Shown: positions 34,831 to 43,817, numbered from the stretch's first letter. The stretch is 64,000 nt of DNA from an uncultured Acetatifactor sp. (GCA_910579755.1 CAJTVB010000008.1:1-64000), one strand, 5' to 3'. Translations and numbers: made by a program. The notes: generated by a model from the letters alone, not told the origin.

Positions 34831-34922
34831 CGGCTGTAACAATCGGAAGAAAGTATGCATATGCTGTTACAAAAGTATTTTGAGGGATGCATATGGAATT
34901 TCATTCGAAGTTGTTACAGCCG
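34831..34922 (+). promoter_or_regulatory. Competing inverted repeats between atpC and the next gene
   Basis: CGGCTGTAACAA (34831-34842) is a perfect 12-bp complement of TTGTTACAGCCG (34911-34922), which lies inside the start of the next gene. A third copy, TGTTACA at 34865-34871, can pair with the first arm instead. The ATG and its GAGGG site are in the loop of the long form. This has the shape of an RNA switch, but no ligand or regulator is evident. Confidence 0.4.
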
Positions 34923-35291
34923 CTGCCGGATCAAAGGGTAAGGGGCTGGAATGGGCCCCTTCCTTTTTATATGGCATATCCGGGATATTTTGGTCCGGCA
35001 CAGGAGGCGGCATTGGTCCAGGATCTGGATTATCTGCAGCAGACCTATCCGGCACAGGTAAAGCGTCTTCAGCGCAGAATTGCGCAGATGCTGGATAAGG
35101 CCGATTATGAAGGCAGTATGATATATGACGAGTATCCGGACGCCTGCAGTCTCAGGGCTCTGACAGGTTCTGTGAGGAAGGTTCTGGAAAATGAAGAGGA
35201 AAACTGTCCCACAGAGGATATGATACAAATCCTGCTGTGTGATGAAATATATAAGCGCAGGCATGGCGGAAAGCGCGGCAAAATTTTCTGA
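34893..35291 (+). CDS. Hypothetical protein, about 132 aa
   Basis: Not recognised. A soluble protein starting MEFHSKLLQPL with an aromatic, proline-rich N-terminal part (FYMAYPGYFGP) and a mostly helical remainder ending in basic residues. No signal peptide. ATG 34893 has GAGGG 6 nt upstream; ATG 34887 abuts the site. It lies 70 bp after atpC inside a set of inverted repeats and may be read through from the atp operon. Function unknown. Confidence 0.7.
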   Translation: MEFHSKLLQPLPDQRVRGWNGPLPFYMAYPGYFGPAQEAALVQDLDYLQQTYPAQVKRLQRRIAQMLDKADYEGSMIYDEYPDACSLRALTGSVRKVLENEEENCPTEDMIQILLCDEIYKRRHGGKRGKIF

Positions 35292-35390
35292 GGGTGCTTT
35301 TACGCGGTACACACATGCCTGGGAAATAGGAAAGCATAAAGTCTGCCGCAGGTTATTATGTTCGTCACAGGCGGGCCCAGGGGTATGAGA

Positions 35391-36533
35391 ATGGATGAGC
35401 GGAAAGAACTTTTTCGTCAGGTACTGAACTCAGATCTGATACAGATCGTATTGAGCAATACGTTGGATTCTGACAGAGCGTCCAAGGTCAGGGTACGCCC
35501 GGTGATGATCAGGGGCGAGGTGCTGTTTCAGGAGACGCTTTATCGGGGAACTCAGGTGTTTCATGGAAACTTTTCTTCGGAGGAGATGTGCGCCAGACTG
35601 GAGGAATATATGGAAGCTTTGTTCCGCCAGGCCCAGATTGTCTGCAACGGGATGGAAGCATCCGTGCTGGTAGGGAAAAAGGGCAGGGTGACCATCAAAC
35701 GTAAAAAGCGGGAACAAAAACCTGTTTCCTACAGCTTGTCCCATAACCGTACAAAGCAGTATATCCTGCCGGAGGGAGAGGCGGTGGATTTTCTGGTGGA
35801 ACTGGGCGTGCAGACGCCGGAAGGGCATATTACCGGGCGCAGGTATGACAAGTTCCGCCAGATTAACCGTTATCTGGAATTCATAGAGGATATATTGGAT
35901 AAACTTCCTATAGACAGAACCGTCAGGATCGTGGACTTCGGGTGCGGAAAATCCTACCTGACCTTTGCAATGTATTATTATCTGCACCAGCTGCAGCACC
36001 GGGATATCCGGGTCACCGGGCTGGATCTGAAGAGGGATGTGATAGAGCATTGCAATGATCTGGCGCGGAAGCTTCACTATGATGGACTTTCCTTCCGGCA
36101 GGGCGACATCAAGGATTTTGCCGGAGAGGAAGGAGTGGACATGGTGGTGTCCCTTCATGCCTGTGATAAGGCTACGGACTATGCCCTGGAAAAAGCCGTG
36201 AAATGGAAGGCTGCCGTGATTCTGGCCGTGCCCTGCTGTCAGCACGAGCTGAATGGACAGATCAGTGCCGAGGAGCTGCAGCCGGTGCTGAAATACGGTG
36301 TAATCAAAGAGCGCATGGCGGCGTTGATCACAGACGCGCTGCGAGCCCAGCTTTTGGAACAGCAGGGCTATGAGACTCAGATTCTGGAGTTCATAGATAT
36401 GGAGCATACGCCCAAGAATCTGATGATACGCGCTGTGAAGACGGACAGGCTGCGTCCCGCAGGAAAAAATATATCTCTGGAGAAGACAATGGAATTTTTA
36501 CATGTGAAGCCCACTTTAAAGGAGCTGCTATGA
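35391..36533 (+). CDS. Class I SAM-dependent methyltransferase (Methyltransf_32-like)
   Basis: SAM-dependent methyltransferase, cytosolic, about 380 residues. Motif I is RIVDFGCGKSYLTFA (about 185), motif II VTGLDLKRD (about 215), and the characteristic SLHACDKATDYAL and AVPCCQHEL (about 255-285) of the Methyltransf_32 (PF13679) family follow. The N-terminal 160 residues contain a basic KKGRVTIKRKKREQK patch that could bind nucleic acid. ATG 35391 has AGGGG 7 nt upstream. The start codon of the next gene overlaps its stop (ATGA), so the two are coupled. The substrate is unknown. Confidence 0.85.
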   Translation: MDERKELFRQVLNSDLIQIVLSNTLDSDRASKVRVRPVMIRGEVLFQETLYRGTQVFHGNFSSEEMCARLEEYMEALFRQAQIVCNGMEASVLVGKKGRVTIKRKKREQKPVSYSLSHNRTKQYILPEGEAVDFLVELGVQTPEGHITGRRYDKFRQINRYLEFIEDILDKLPIDRTVRIVDFGCGKSYLTFAMYYYLHQLQHRDIRVTGLDLKRDVIEHCNDLARKLHYDGLSFRQGDIKDFAGEEGVDMVVSLHACDKATDYALEKAVKWKAAVILAVPCCQHELNGQISAEELQPVLKYGVIKERMAALITDALRAQLLEQQGYETQILEFIDMEHTPKNLMIRAVKTDRLRPAGKNISLEKTMEFLHVKPTLKELL

Positions 36534-39061
36534 AAAAAGGCATGATAAAGCTGCTGGTGTTTTGTGCCGTATTTGTACTTGCCCTCATTGTGATCGGAAG
36601 AATTATGAACAGAGGGCATGACAATCTGACCATTGAAATGGCGCCGGCGTCACTTCCCCTTTTATCCATGGAAATGGATGGGGTTATATATAATCAGCTT
36701 CACGGATATACCAGAAGCATGGATACTGCTTTTCAGCGGGATACGGTGACAGTGCTGGGAGAGGGACGGGATACCGGTTTTGTGGTGGATACCTATGGGT
36801 GCAGTGTGACCGGGATCTCTGCGGAGGTCCGAAGCGCAGACGGAACACGGCTGGTTGAGAATCTGGAGATCACGGATTACAGGACCCAGAGGGGACAGAT
36901 CAGGGGAAAAATTGCCCTGAAGGATCTGCTGGACAAGGATACGGACTATTCTTTGTCTATTATTTTAAAGCTGGACGAAGGCGAAGAAGTCTATTATTAT
37001 ACGAGGATCATTTGGGGCGACAGCCTTTATGCAAAGGAAAAGCTGGAATATGTTATTGATTTCCACCAGAGGCTGTACGACAGGGAGGCGGCCCGAGAAC
37101 TGATTAAGTATCTGGAGACGGATTCCCGGCTGGAGGATAACAGCTCTTTTCATAAGGTCAATATCCACAGCAGCTTTCGGCAGATTACCTGGGGTGAACT
37201 GAGTGTGGAGGAAATTGCCGGTCCCTGGATTCGTATGACAGAGGCCGCCAGCCAGACCGCATCCTTCCTGATGGATTATGTAGTGGCTGTATCAGGGGAA
37301 AACGGGCAGAACAGATATTTGGTGCAGGAGTACTACAGGGTACGCTATACCACTGAAAGAATGTATCTGTTGGACTATGAGAGGACTATGACACAGATTC
37401 CCGATCAGGAGAATATGTGCGCCAATGACAAGCTGCTCCTGGGAATTACAGGCACTGATGTGCCCATGATGGAGAATGAGGACGGGAGCGTTGTGGTGTT
37501 TCAGGCGGCAAACCGTCTGCTCAGCTATGATGTGGCGGCAAACCGTCTGGCGGTGATTTTCAGTTTTTATGATACGGACAGTCTGGATCCGCGAGTGATT
37601 TACAACCAGCATTCCATCAAGATATTGGATGTGGATGAGGGAGGAAATGTGCAGTTTGCACTGTATGGTTATATGAACCGGGGACGGCATGAAGGAGAAG
37701 TGGGGGTTTCCCTGTATACCTATGACAGCAGGCGAAACACCGTGGAAGAACTGGTTTATATTCCTTATGAGCGGACTTATTCTGTACTGGCGGCAGAGTT
37801 GGACAGACTGCTTTATCTCAACCGGGACCAGAAGCTGTATCTGCAGCTGAATGATATGATCTATGTTGTGAACACTGCGGGAAAGACCTGGTCAGAGTTG
37901 ATCAATATTACCCATGACGGGGCGCTTCAGGTGTCTGAAGATCATAAAATTGTCGTGTGGACGGAGGGGAACGACACATATCGCAACCGAGTGCTGAACA
38001 TCCGGAATCTCAGCAGTGATGTGCTGCATAAGGTGACCGTGGGAGAGGGGGAAGCCGTTATGCCCCTGGGCTTTATGGATGAGGATATCATCTATGGTGT
38101 GGCCCGGATGGAAGATATCGTCCAGGAGAATTCAGGCAGAACCTTTTTCCCCATGTACAGGATCTGCATCTGCGATTCTGCGGGAAAGCTGATGAAAGAA
38201 TACACACAGGCGAGGACTTATGTCACAGGCTGTACTGTGGAGAATAATCAGATCGCCCTGGAGAGGCTGATCCGGAACGAAGCAGGAGAATATGTCGCAA
38301 CCTATCCAGATCATATAATGAATAACACGGAGCAGGATACGGCTAAAAATTTTGTGGTGACAGCGGATATTGACGTTTATGAGCGTTATGTGCAGATCCA
38401 GACAAAAAGCGAGATTGACAGAAAGGGCATCAAGATTGTGACGCCCAAGGAGGTAGTCTTTGAAGACGGAAGGGAATTGAGATTTCCGGACGGCCAGGAG
38501 CGCCCGCGGTACTATGTCTATGGACCATACGGAGTGAGCGGCATTTTCTTTTCACCGGCAAGGGCTGTAAATCTGGCATATGACATGGCCGGGGTGGTAG
38601 TAGATTACACGGGAGAAAGTATCTGGATGCGAGGAAACCGACATACCAGAAACCAGATCATGGCTATCAAAGAGGTGTCGGCCGGGGAGGAAAAAAGCAG
38701 TGTGGCTGCCTGCCTGGACACTATTTTCCAATATGAAGGCCTGGCGCGCAATTCGGAGTATCTGCTGGCCCAGGGACAGTCCGTCCGGGAAATCCTGGCA
38801 GACAATCTGGAAAATGCCCAGATTCTGGACATGGCTGGCTGCAATCTGGATTCGGTGTTATATTATGTGGATCAGGATATTCCCGTGATGGCAATGCTGG
38901 AAAATGGGGAAGCAGTGCTTATCACCGGTTTTAACGAGCTGAATGTGCTGATTCTGGAGCCCTCTGCCGATCCGGCCATGTACAGAAAGGGAATCAATGA
39001 CTCATCCCAATGGTTTGAAGAGAACGGCAATTGCTTTATCACATATGTGAAAGACAAATAA
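36530..39061 (+). CDS. Large extracytoplasmic protein with degenerate C39-peptidase-like C-terminus
   Basis: An 843-residue protein with one N-terminal membrane helix (about 5-23) and the rest outside. The middle (about 300-560) has repeated short beta-strand blocks, such as NRLLSYDVAANRLAVIFSFYDTD, suggestive of a beta-propeller. The last 130 residues resemble a C39/papain-like domain: SSVAACLDTIFQYEG, QSVREILADNLENAQILDMAG and NGEAVLITGFNELNVLILEP. In active C39 enzymes a histidine precedes AVLI; here it is glutamate, so activity is doubtful. It is coupled by ATGA to the methyltransferase gene. The role is unknown. Confidence 0.7.
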   Translation: MKKGMIKLLVFCAVFVLALIVIGRIMNRGHDNLTIEMAPASLPLLSMEMDGVIYNQLHGYTRSMDTAFQRDTVTVLGEGRDTGFVVDTYGCSVTGISAEVRSADGTRLVENLEITDYRTQRGQIRGKIALKDLLDKDTDYSLSIILKLDEGEEVYYYTRIIWGDSLYAKEKLEYVIDFHQRLYDREAARELIKYLETDSRLEDNSSFHKVNIHSSFRQITWGELSVEEIAGPWIRMTEAASQTASFLMDYVVAVSGENGQNRYLVQEYYRVRYTTERMYLLDYERTMTQIPDQENMCANDKLLLGITGTDVPMMENEDGSVVVFQAANRLLSYDVAANRLAVIFSFYDTDSLDPRVIYNQHSIKILDVDEGGNVQFALYGYMNRGRHEGEVGVSLYTYDSRRNTVEELVYIPYERTYSVLAAELDRLLYLNRDQKLYLQLNDMIYVVNTAGKTWSELINITHDGALQVSEDHKIVVWTEGNDTYRNRVLNIRNLSSDVLHKVTVGEGEAVMPLGFMDEDIIYGVARMEDIVQENSGRTFFPMYRICICDSAGKLMKEYTQARTYVTGCTVENNQIALERLIRNEAGEYVATYPDHIMNNTEQDTAKNFVVTADIDVYERYVQIQTKSEIDRKGIKIVTPKEVVFEDGRELRFPDGQERPRYYVYGPYGVSGIFFSPARAVNLAYDMAGVVVDYTGESIWMRGNRHTRNQIMAIKEVSAGEEKSSVAACLDTIFQYEGLARNSEYLLAQGQSVREILADNLENAQILDMAGCNLDSVLYYVDQDIPVMAMLENGEAVLITGFNELNVLILEPSADPAMYRKGINDSSQWFEENGNCFITYVKDK

Positions 39062-39076
39062 AAGCTCGGAAAAGGG

Positions 39077-39646
39077 TCATTTTCCTCCGGCTGACATATT
39101 TTCGGATGGGAATATGTGCTTCTTATATTTTTCAAGAACCTTCAAAAGAAGCATTCCCAGAATGCCGCAGGAGATCAGTTCACCGGCGCCTACAGTCAAC
39201 ATAAAATAAGGGATAGACCCTTCAAACCGATAGACATAGGCAAGCACAAAGGGAACTACCAGCGTATTTGCCACAATGGGCGGAAGGGGAGCCAGCCATT
39301 GTCTGCGGGCGGCGTTGCCGGACGGCTTATTTTGATTTTGCGGCACCAGGGTCCTGCGGAGAGGGCTGGATAAAAAATATGTGCCAAGAGCACCTGCCAG
39401 AGTGGCAAGACTGCCGAAGACCACATCCAGGGGCATACACCCAGTGAGAAGATTGCTGAGAATGCATCCCACAAAAAGTCCCGGTATGGCGGCAGGGGTA
39501 AAAAAGGGCAGGATGGTGAGCGCTTCCGAGAAGCGGACCTGTATGGCGTAATTGGCCAGTCCCAATGCGTTGGCCAGAAGCGTCAGCACCACATAGAGAG
39601 CGGCGATGACCGCCGCATGCACCAGATAAAGTGTTTTTCGATTCAT
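39077..39646 (-). CDS. queT: QueT-family queuosine-precursor transporter (ECF S component)
   Basis: Substrate-binding membrane subunit of an energy-coupling factor transporter, for preQ1 or a related queuosine precursor. The 189-residue protein has five to six helices, with the family opening VHAAVIAALYVVLTLLAN and the conserved IQVRFSEALTILPFFTPAAIPGLFVGC region (positions about 35-62). A basic insert of about 20 residues (about 98-115) sits in a loop. The ECF ATPases and T component are not in the window, as usual for group II systems. AAAGGAG precedes the ATG, inside a leader that resembles a preQ1-I riboswitch. Confidence 0.88.
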   Translation of the reverse strand: MNRKTLYLVHAAVIAALYVVLTLLANALGLANYAIQVRFSEALTILPFFTPAAIPGLFVGCILSNLLTGCMPLDVVFGSLATLAGALGTYFLSSPLRRTLVPQNQNKPSGNAARRQWLAPLPPIVANTLVVPFVLAYVYRFEGSIPYFMLTVGAGELISCGILGMLLLKVLEKYKKHIFPSENMSAGGK

Positions 39647-39654
39647 TTTTTGTT

Positions 39655-39697
39655 CTCCTTTAGTTTTGTTTTACGTGAGGAAGGTCTCGAACTCACG
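39655..39697 (-). promoter_or_regulatory. Candidate preQ1-I-type riboswitch before queT
   Basis: On the minus strand a 6-bp stem CGTGAG/CTCACG holds a 12-nt loop starting TTCGAG, then comes an A-rich tail (AAAACAAAACTAAAGGAG) that runs straight into the ribosome site. That is the size and order of preQ1-I aptamers, in which the tail folds back on the loop. The loop does not match the conserved core exactly, so this is tentative. A second GC-rich hairpin lies upstream at 39713-39739. Confidence 0.45.
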
Positions 39698-39712
39698 GTG
39701 TCTGTTTTAAGG

Positions 39713-39739
39713 CCCGACGGCTGTGGAACAGCAGCCGGG
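39713..39739 (-). promoter_or_regulatory. GC-rich hairpin in queT leader
   Basis: CGGCTG/CAGCCG extended by CCCG/CGGG across a bulged A, loop 8 nt, between the promoter and the candidate aptamer. No U tract follows, so it is not a simple terminator. Confidence 0.45.
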
Positions 39740-39765
39740 GAATCACAGATTGCACAGCCTTTGCT

Positions 39766-39794
39766 ACTATAGCACGAAGGACGGAGGAATGCAA
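39766..39794 (-). promoter_or_regulatory. Promoter of queT
   Basis: Read on the minus strand: TTGCAT (39794-39789), 17-bp spacer, TATAGT (39771-39766). The leader is then about 115 nt. Confidence 0.7.
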
Positions 39795-39913
39795 GGGTTA
39801 AAGTTACTTCAGGGCCTTGAAGCGTGGACATGAGGATGGTAGAATAATTCCTGGAACAGAATGCAGGTCTGCATGAAAGCCAAATATATTCAGTAAAGGG
39901 GTTAAGAGGTGAA

Positions 39914-40807
39914 ATGATTCATTTATTTGGAAAAAAAGATGAAATTACAGAGGAAGGGCTGGCGGAATACCAGCAGAAGCGTGATTGGGCAGGATTGGCC
40001 AGGGCCTATTATCATCTGGGCGTGGCGGCTATGGAGGAGGGAAATCTGAATCGGGCACAGCTTTGGCTGAGCCGGGCGGATACGATTTACAGCGCTGATG
40101 ACAGTGTGTATAAAAAAGTGGGAAAGAAAATTATCGACGATTGCTCCCAGCGCATCGGGCAGTTGGAGGATGAGGCATTATTATATAATGAGGTGCCTGC
40201 CCGGATTGAGGAAATGGCGGAAAACATAAGCGAAGTTAAGGCACGGGTGTGGGGGCTTTTGTCATTAGCCCGGCTTGTAAAGCTGGGAGAGCGTCTGGCG
40301 GTGCTTCCCGGCTGTGAGGCGCTGGGGAAATTGGGCCGGGCAGTAGATACAGTGCTGAAATCCCTTCAGAGTCCGCCTTCTGAAGAGGAGTTTAACGGGC
40401 TGCAGGAGTTGTGCGGGGCCCTTTATGAGCTGGGGGACAGCCCGGCTTTCTGGGGGATGGGAAGCGAGTTCGCTGTCCCGGGCAAGGCACCATTCCAGGT
40501 TTTCGACTTTAACGGATTGATGGGAGTTCATCTGGAGATAGACGCTTATTTGGACAATCACATGAAGATGGTGTGTGCTCTGGGCCAGGGGCAGGATACT
40601 CCGGAACCGGAAACCGGCATTATCCTGGGAGCATTGCTGCCGGATTATTATGTGCGGACAGGAACAGATGTCTTGGAGGAGGCTCCGGGAATAAAGGCCG
40701 AGCTGGCGCGGATTCAGAGTGATTATGAATTTGTATGTTCCGATATTACCTGGGAGGCCATTGAGCAGAGGGTTAAAGCATACAAAGAACTGGATGTTTT
40801 GGCGTAA
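39914..40807 (+). CDS. Hypothetical protein, TPR-like N-terminus, 297 aa
   Basis: I do not recognise the full-length family. Residues about 15-60 (RDWAGLARAYYHLGVAAMEEGNLNRAQ as two helices) have the spacing of a tetratricopeptide repeat, followed by a helical region to about 115 and an alpha/beta C-terminal part with FQVFDFNGLMGVHLEID. No signal peptide or membrane segment. GAGGTG lies 5-6 nt before the ATG. It is the last chromosomal-type gene before the restriction-modification region; an 8-bp inverted repeat (AAAATGCC at 40806, GGCATTTT at 40860) follows it. Confidence 0.7.
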   Translation: MIHLFGKKDEITEEGLAEYQQKRDWAGLARAYYHLGVAAMEEGNLNRAQLWLSRADTIYSADDSVYKKVGKKIIDDCSQRIGQLEDEALLYNEVPARIEEMAENISEVKARVWGLLSLARLVKLGERLAVLPGCEALGKLGRAVDTVLKSLQSPPSEEEFNGLQELCGALYELGDSPAFWGMGSEFAVPGKAPFQVFDFNGLMGVHLEIDAYLDNHMKMVCALGQGQDTPEPETGIILGALLPDYYVRTGTDVLEEAPGIKAELARIQSDYEFVCSDITWEAIEQRVKAYKELDVLA

Positions 40808-40936
40808 AATGCCTGACTTTTAGGCCGTAGACGGTAAAGCTGCGGGGACAAATGAATGCGGCATTTTGATGTATATTAATATAACTATGGATGAGGCTGC
40901 GGTATGTATTGAAGGGTAATATAGGGAGGGATTAAG

Positions 40937-42535
40937 ATGACAGAATTGGAAAACAGCAGGGACTTGATCAGTGTGCTGTGGAGCGGTGCGGATATCCTGC
41001 GTTCCAAAATGGATGCAAATGAGTATAAAGATTATCTGTTGGGCATTATATTTTACAAATATCTATCAGACTCTTTTCTGATCAAGGCGTATGATTTGAT
41101 TTATGATGAGAAGCCGCAAAACTTAAAGGCGGCGCTGGAGGCATACAGGGAAGCACTGGAGGATGAAAGTGCGGAAGAACTGAAAGAACAGGTCAGGGAG
41201 GAATGCCATTATGTCATTGAGCCGGATCTGACGTATACCTGTTTTGCGGATGCTGCCAGGAATAACGCATTCAGCCGTGAGCAGCTTCAGAAAGCCTTTA
41301 ACAACATCGAGCAGAGCGACCCGCTGTTTGCGGATCTGTTTACCGATATTGACCTGTATTCCAACCGTCTGGGGACAGGAGATCAGAAACAGAGCGACAC
41401 CATATCAAGTCTGATCAGAGAAATTGACAGGGCTGATCTTCTGAATACGGATTCGGACATTCTTGGAAATGCCTATGAATATTTAATCGGACAGTTTGCC
41501 TCCGAAACGGGCAAGAAGGCAGGGGAATTTTACACGCCCCAGGCAGTGTCAAAAATCCTGACCAGAATTGCGATTGCAGGGCAGGAGGGAAAGAGGGGGC
41601 TGTCGGTGTATGATCCCTGCATGGGTTCCGGTTCTCTTCTGTTGAATGCAAAGAAATACGCCGCAGAGCCGGGTTACATTAGATATTACGGGCAGGAACT
41701 GATGACGTCTACCTATAACCTTGCAAGAATGAATATGTTCCTGCACGGCATTGTGCCTGAGAACCAGAAGCTCCGCAACGGCGATACCCTTGACGGGGAC
41801 TGGCCTGCGGATGAGGAAAACGATTTTAACATGGTGCTTATGAATCCGCCGTACTCGGCAAACTGGAGCGCCGCCGCCGGATTTCTTCAGGATGAAAGGT
41901 TCAGCGAGTACGGCGTGTTAGCGCCAAAGTCGAAAGCCGATTATGCGTTTCTGCTGCATGGCCTGTACCATCTGAAAAGCAGCGGAACAATGGCAATCGT
42001 ACTGCCCCACGGAGTCTTGTTCCGGGGCGCGGCGGAAGGGAAGATAAGGGAAAAGCTGCTCCGGGCCGGAAATATCTATGCCGTGATTGGGCTTCCGGCG
42101 AATTTATTCTACAATACGTCCATTCCTACTTGCATTATCGTATTGAAAAAACACAGGGACGGACGGGATGTCTTGTTCATAGACGCGTCCCGGAAATTTG
42201 AAAAGGGGAAAAAACAGAACGCAATGACGGACGAGCACATTGATTCTGTCATAGAACTGTACAACAGGCGGGAAACCGTGGAAAAAGAGTCCTTTCTTGC
42301 GGAATTTGAGGATGTTGAAAAAAATGACTTCAATCTGAACATTCCCAGATATGTGGACAATTTTGAGAAAGAGGAAGAAATAGACCTGAATGCCCTTCTG
42401 AACGATATGAAGCAGACGGAGGAAGAAATCAACCGGATTCAGGGGGAATTTGTATCCCTGATGAAAGACCTGACTTCTTCTGATGAGGGCATCAGGCAGA
42501 CGTTAAGTGGTTTGATTCGGATGGTTGGGAGGTGA
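40937..42535 (+). CDS. hsdM: Type I restriction-modification methylase subunit HsdM
   Basis: DNA adenine-N6 methyltransferase subunit. In the M2S complex it methylates the bipartite target, and with HsdR it allows cleavage of unmodified DNA. The 532-residue protein has the N-terminal HsdM domain (LISVLWSGADILRSKM, about 10), SAM motif I DPCMGSGSLLL (about 226) and catalytic motif IV NPPYSANW (about 303). AGGGAGG precedes the ATG. The hsdS start lies 5 bp after its stop, so the two are translationally linked. Confidence 0.95.
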   Translation: MTELENSRDLISVLWSGADILRSKMDANEYKDYLLGIIFYKYLSDSFLIKAYDLIYDEKPQNLKAALEAYREALEDESAEELKEQVREECHYVIEPDLTYTCFADAARNNAFSREQLQKAFNNIEQSDPLFADLFTDIDLYSNRLGTGDQKQSDTISSLIREIDRADLLNTDSDILGNAYEYLIGQFASETGKKAGEFYTPQAVSKILTRIAIAGQEGKRGLSVYDPCMGSGSLLLNAKKYAAEPGYIRYYGQELMTSTYNLARMNMFLHGIVPENQKLRNGDTLDGDWPADEENDFNMVLMNPPYSANWSAAAGFLQDERFSEYGVLAPKSKADYAFLLHGLYHLKSSGTMAIVLPHGVLFRGAAEGKIREKLLRAGNIYAVIGLPANLFYNTSIPTCIIVLKKHRDGRDVLFIDASRKFEKGKKQNAMTDEHIDSVIELYNRRETVEKESFLAEFEDVEKNDFNLNIPRYVDNFEKEEEIDLNALLNDMKQTEEEINRIQGEFVSLMKDLTSSDEGIRQTLSGLIRMVGR

Positions 42536-42540
42536 TGGAT

Positions 42541-43815
42541 ATGGATAAGGGCAGGGATAAACCGAGGGTTAGGTTTAAGGGATATACGGATGCTTGGGAA
42601 CAGCGTAAGCTGGGGGAGATTGCTGATGTAACTAAGTTAGCAGGGTTTGAATTTACAGAGCATGTTGTGTATTCAGACCAAGGGAATATAATTGCTCTAA
42701 GAGGTTTAAATATTAAAAATGGTCAACTGGTACTGGACGATGTTAAATACATTGATGATAGCAATTTCTCAAAATTGAATAGGAGCAAATTATATATAAA
42801 TGACATTATGTTTACATATGTTGGAACAGTAGGAGAAGTGGCTATAATCAAGGAGAATGACCGTTTCTATTTAGCTCCTAATGTTTCAAGAATACGAATT
42901 GAAAGTGATGATTCGCCAGAATATATTAGCCAATATATGAGAACAGAACAGTTCTATAAAAAAGTTATTTTTCCGTTAATAGCAACTTCATCACAGCCAG
43001 CATTGAGTATGGAAAACATCAGAAAATTTATAATATGTTTACCTCAAAATAAAGAGGAACAAAGACAAATTGCGGAGTGTTTGAGCCACATTGACAATCT
43101 CATCACCCTTCACCAGCGGAAGTGTGAGGAGATAAAAAAACTAAAAAAATACATGTTGCAAAAAATGTTCCCCCAAAATGGAGCAAATGTTCCGGAGATT
43201 CGCTTTGATGGTTTTACGGACGCTTGGGAACAGCGTAAGCTGGGGGAACTGATGAATGTTACGTCCGTTAAACGTATTCATCAATCAGATTGGACTGACA
43301 GTGGAGTGAGATTCCTTAGAGCCAGGGATATAGTTGCAGCATCGAAAAATGAAGAGCCTGACGACTATTTATATATTTCTAAAGAGAAGTATGAAGAGTA
43401 TAGTGCAATCTCTGGAAAAGTGGATATTGATGACTTGCTTGTGACAGGTGTTGGAACCATTGGAGTACCATATTTAGTGGAAAATACTGAGCCACTGTAC
43501 TTCAAAGATGGAAACATAATATGGTTTCAAAACCAAAATGAGATAGATGGAAAATTCTTATATTACTCATTTATTGGTAACGGAATACAATCATTTATTA
43601 AAGCTTCTGCTGGCACTGGAACAGTGGGAACCTATACTATTGATACTGGCAAAAAGACTCCGATTCAACTTCCACTAAAAGATGAGCAAAAGAAAATTGG
43701 AGAATATTTTTCTCGCCTCGACTACCTCATCACCCTTCACCAGCATAAGTGTGAAGAATTGCAGAATATAAAAAAATTTATGCTCCAAAATATGTTTGTG
43801 CAGGGAGGAGAATGA
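42541..43815 (+). CDS. hsdS: Type I restriction-modification specificity subunit HsdS
   Basis: Binds the two half-sites of the target through two target-recognition domains (TRDs). In the 424-residue protein TRD1 (about 25-185) and TRD2 (about 235-395) each begin with DAWEQRKLGE and end with LITLHQxKCE followed by a helical spacer (KKLKKYMLQKMF). TRD1 and TRD2 differ strongly from each other. The DNA behind the two conserved ends is near identical and recurs at a third, detached cassette at 45751. ATG 42541 has GGGAGG 8 nt upstream. The stop overlaps the next gene (ATGA at 43812). The TRD interiors are AT-richer than hsdM, as is common for exchanged cassettes. Confidence 0.95.
   Translation: MDKGRDKPRVRFKGYTDAWEQRKLGEIADVTKLAGFEFTEHVVYSDQGNIIALRGLNIKNGQLVLDDVKYIDDSNFSKLNRSKLYINDIMFTYVGTVGEVAIIKENDRFYLAPNVSRIRIESDDSPEYISQYMRTEQFYKKVIFPLIATSSQPALSMENIRKFIICLPQNKEEQRQIAECLSHIDNLITLHQRKCEEIKKLKKYMLQKMFPQNGANVPEIRFDGFTDAWEQRKLGELMNVTSVKRIHQSDWTDSGVRFLRARDIVAASKNEEPDDYLYISKEKYEEYSAISGKVDIDDLLVTGVGTIGVPYLVENTEPLYFKDGNIIWFQNQNEIDGKFLYYSFIGNGIQSFIKASAGTGTVGTYTIDTGKKTPIQLPLKDEQKKIGEYFSRLDYLITLHQHKCEELQNIKKFMLQNMFVQGGE
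42592..42617 (+). repeat. 26-bp direct repeat, copy 1 (start of TRD1)
   Basis: The sequence beginning GCTTGGGAACAGCG is identical over 26 bp at 42592, 43222 and 45751 and encodes AWEQRKLG at the start of each recognition cassette. Confidence 0.95.
43099..43125 (+). repeat. 27-bp direct repeat, copy 1 (end of TRD1)
   Basis: Beginning CTCATCACCCTTCACC and encoding LITLHQRKC; identical to 46249-46275 and with two mismatches to 43726-43752. Confidence 0.95.
43222..43247 (+). repeat. 26-bp direct repeat, copy 2 (start of TRD2)
   Basis: Identical to copies at 42592 and 45751. Recombination with the 45751 copy would remove 2,529 bp, including TRD2 and the ADP-ribosylation module. Confidence 0.95.
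43726..43752 (+). repeat. 27-bp direct repeat, copy 2 (end of TRD2)
   Basis: Matches the copies at 43099 and 46249 except for two bases in the middle (HQH instead of HQR). Confidence 0.9.
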
Positions 43816-43817
43816 AA

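Noticed and set aside
39674..39700. GTTCGAGACC on the minus strand looks like a tRNA T-loop
   Set aside because: The flanking bases do not form a T stem and no acceptor, D or anticodon arm can be built; the segment fits a riboswitch-like hairpin before queT better.
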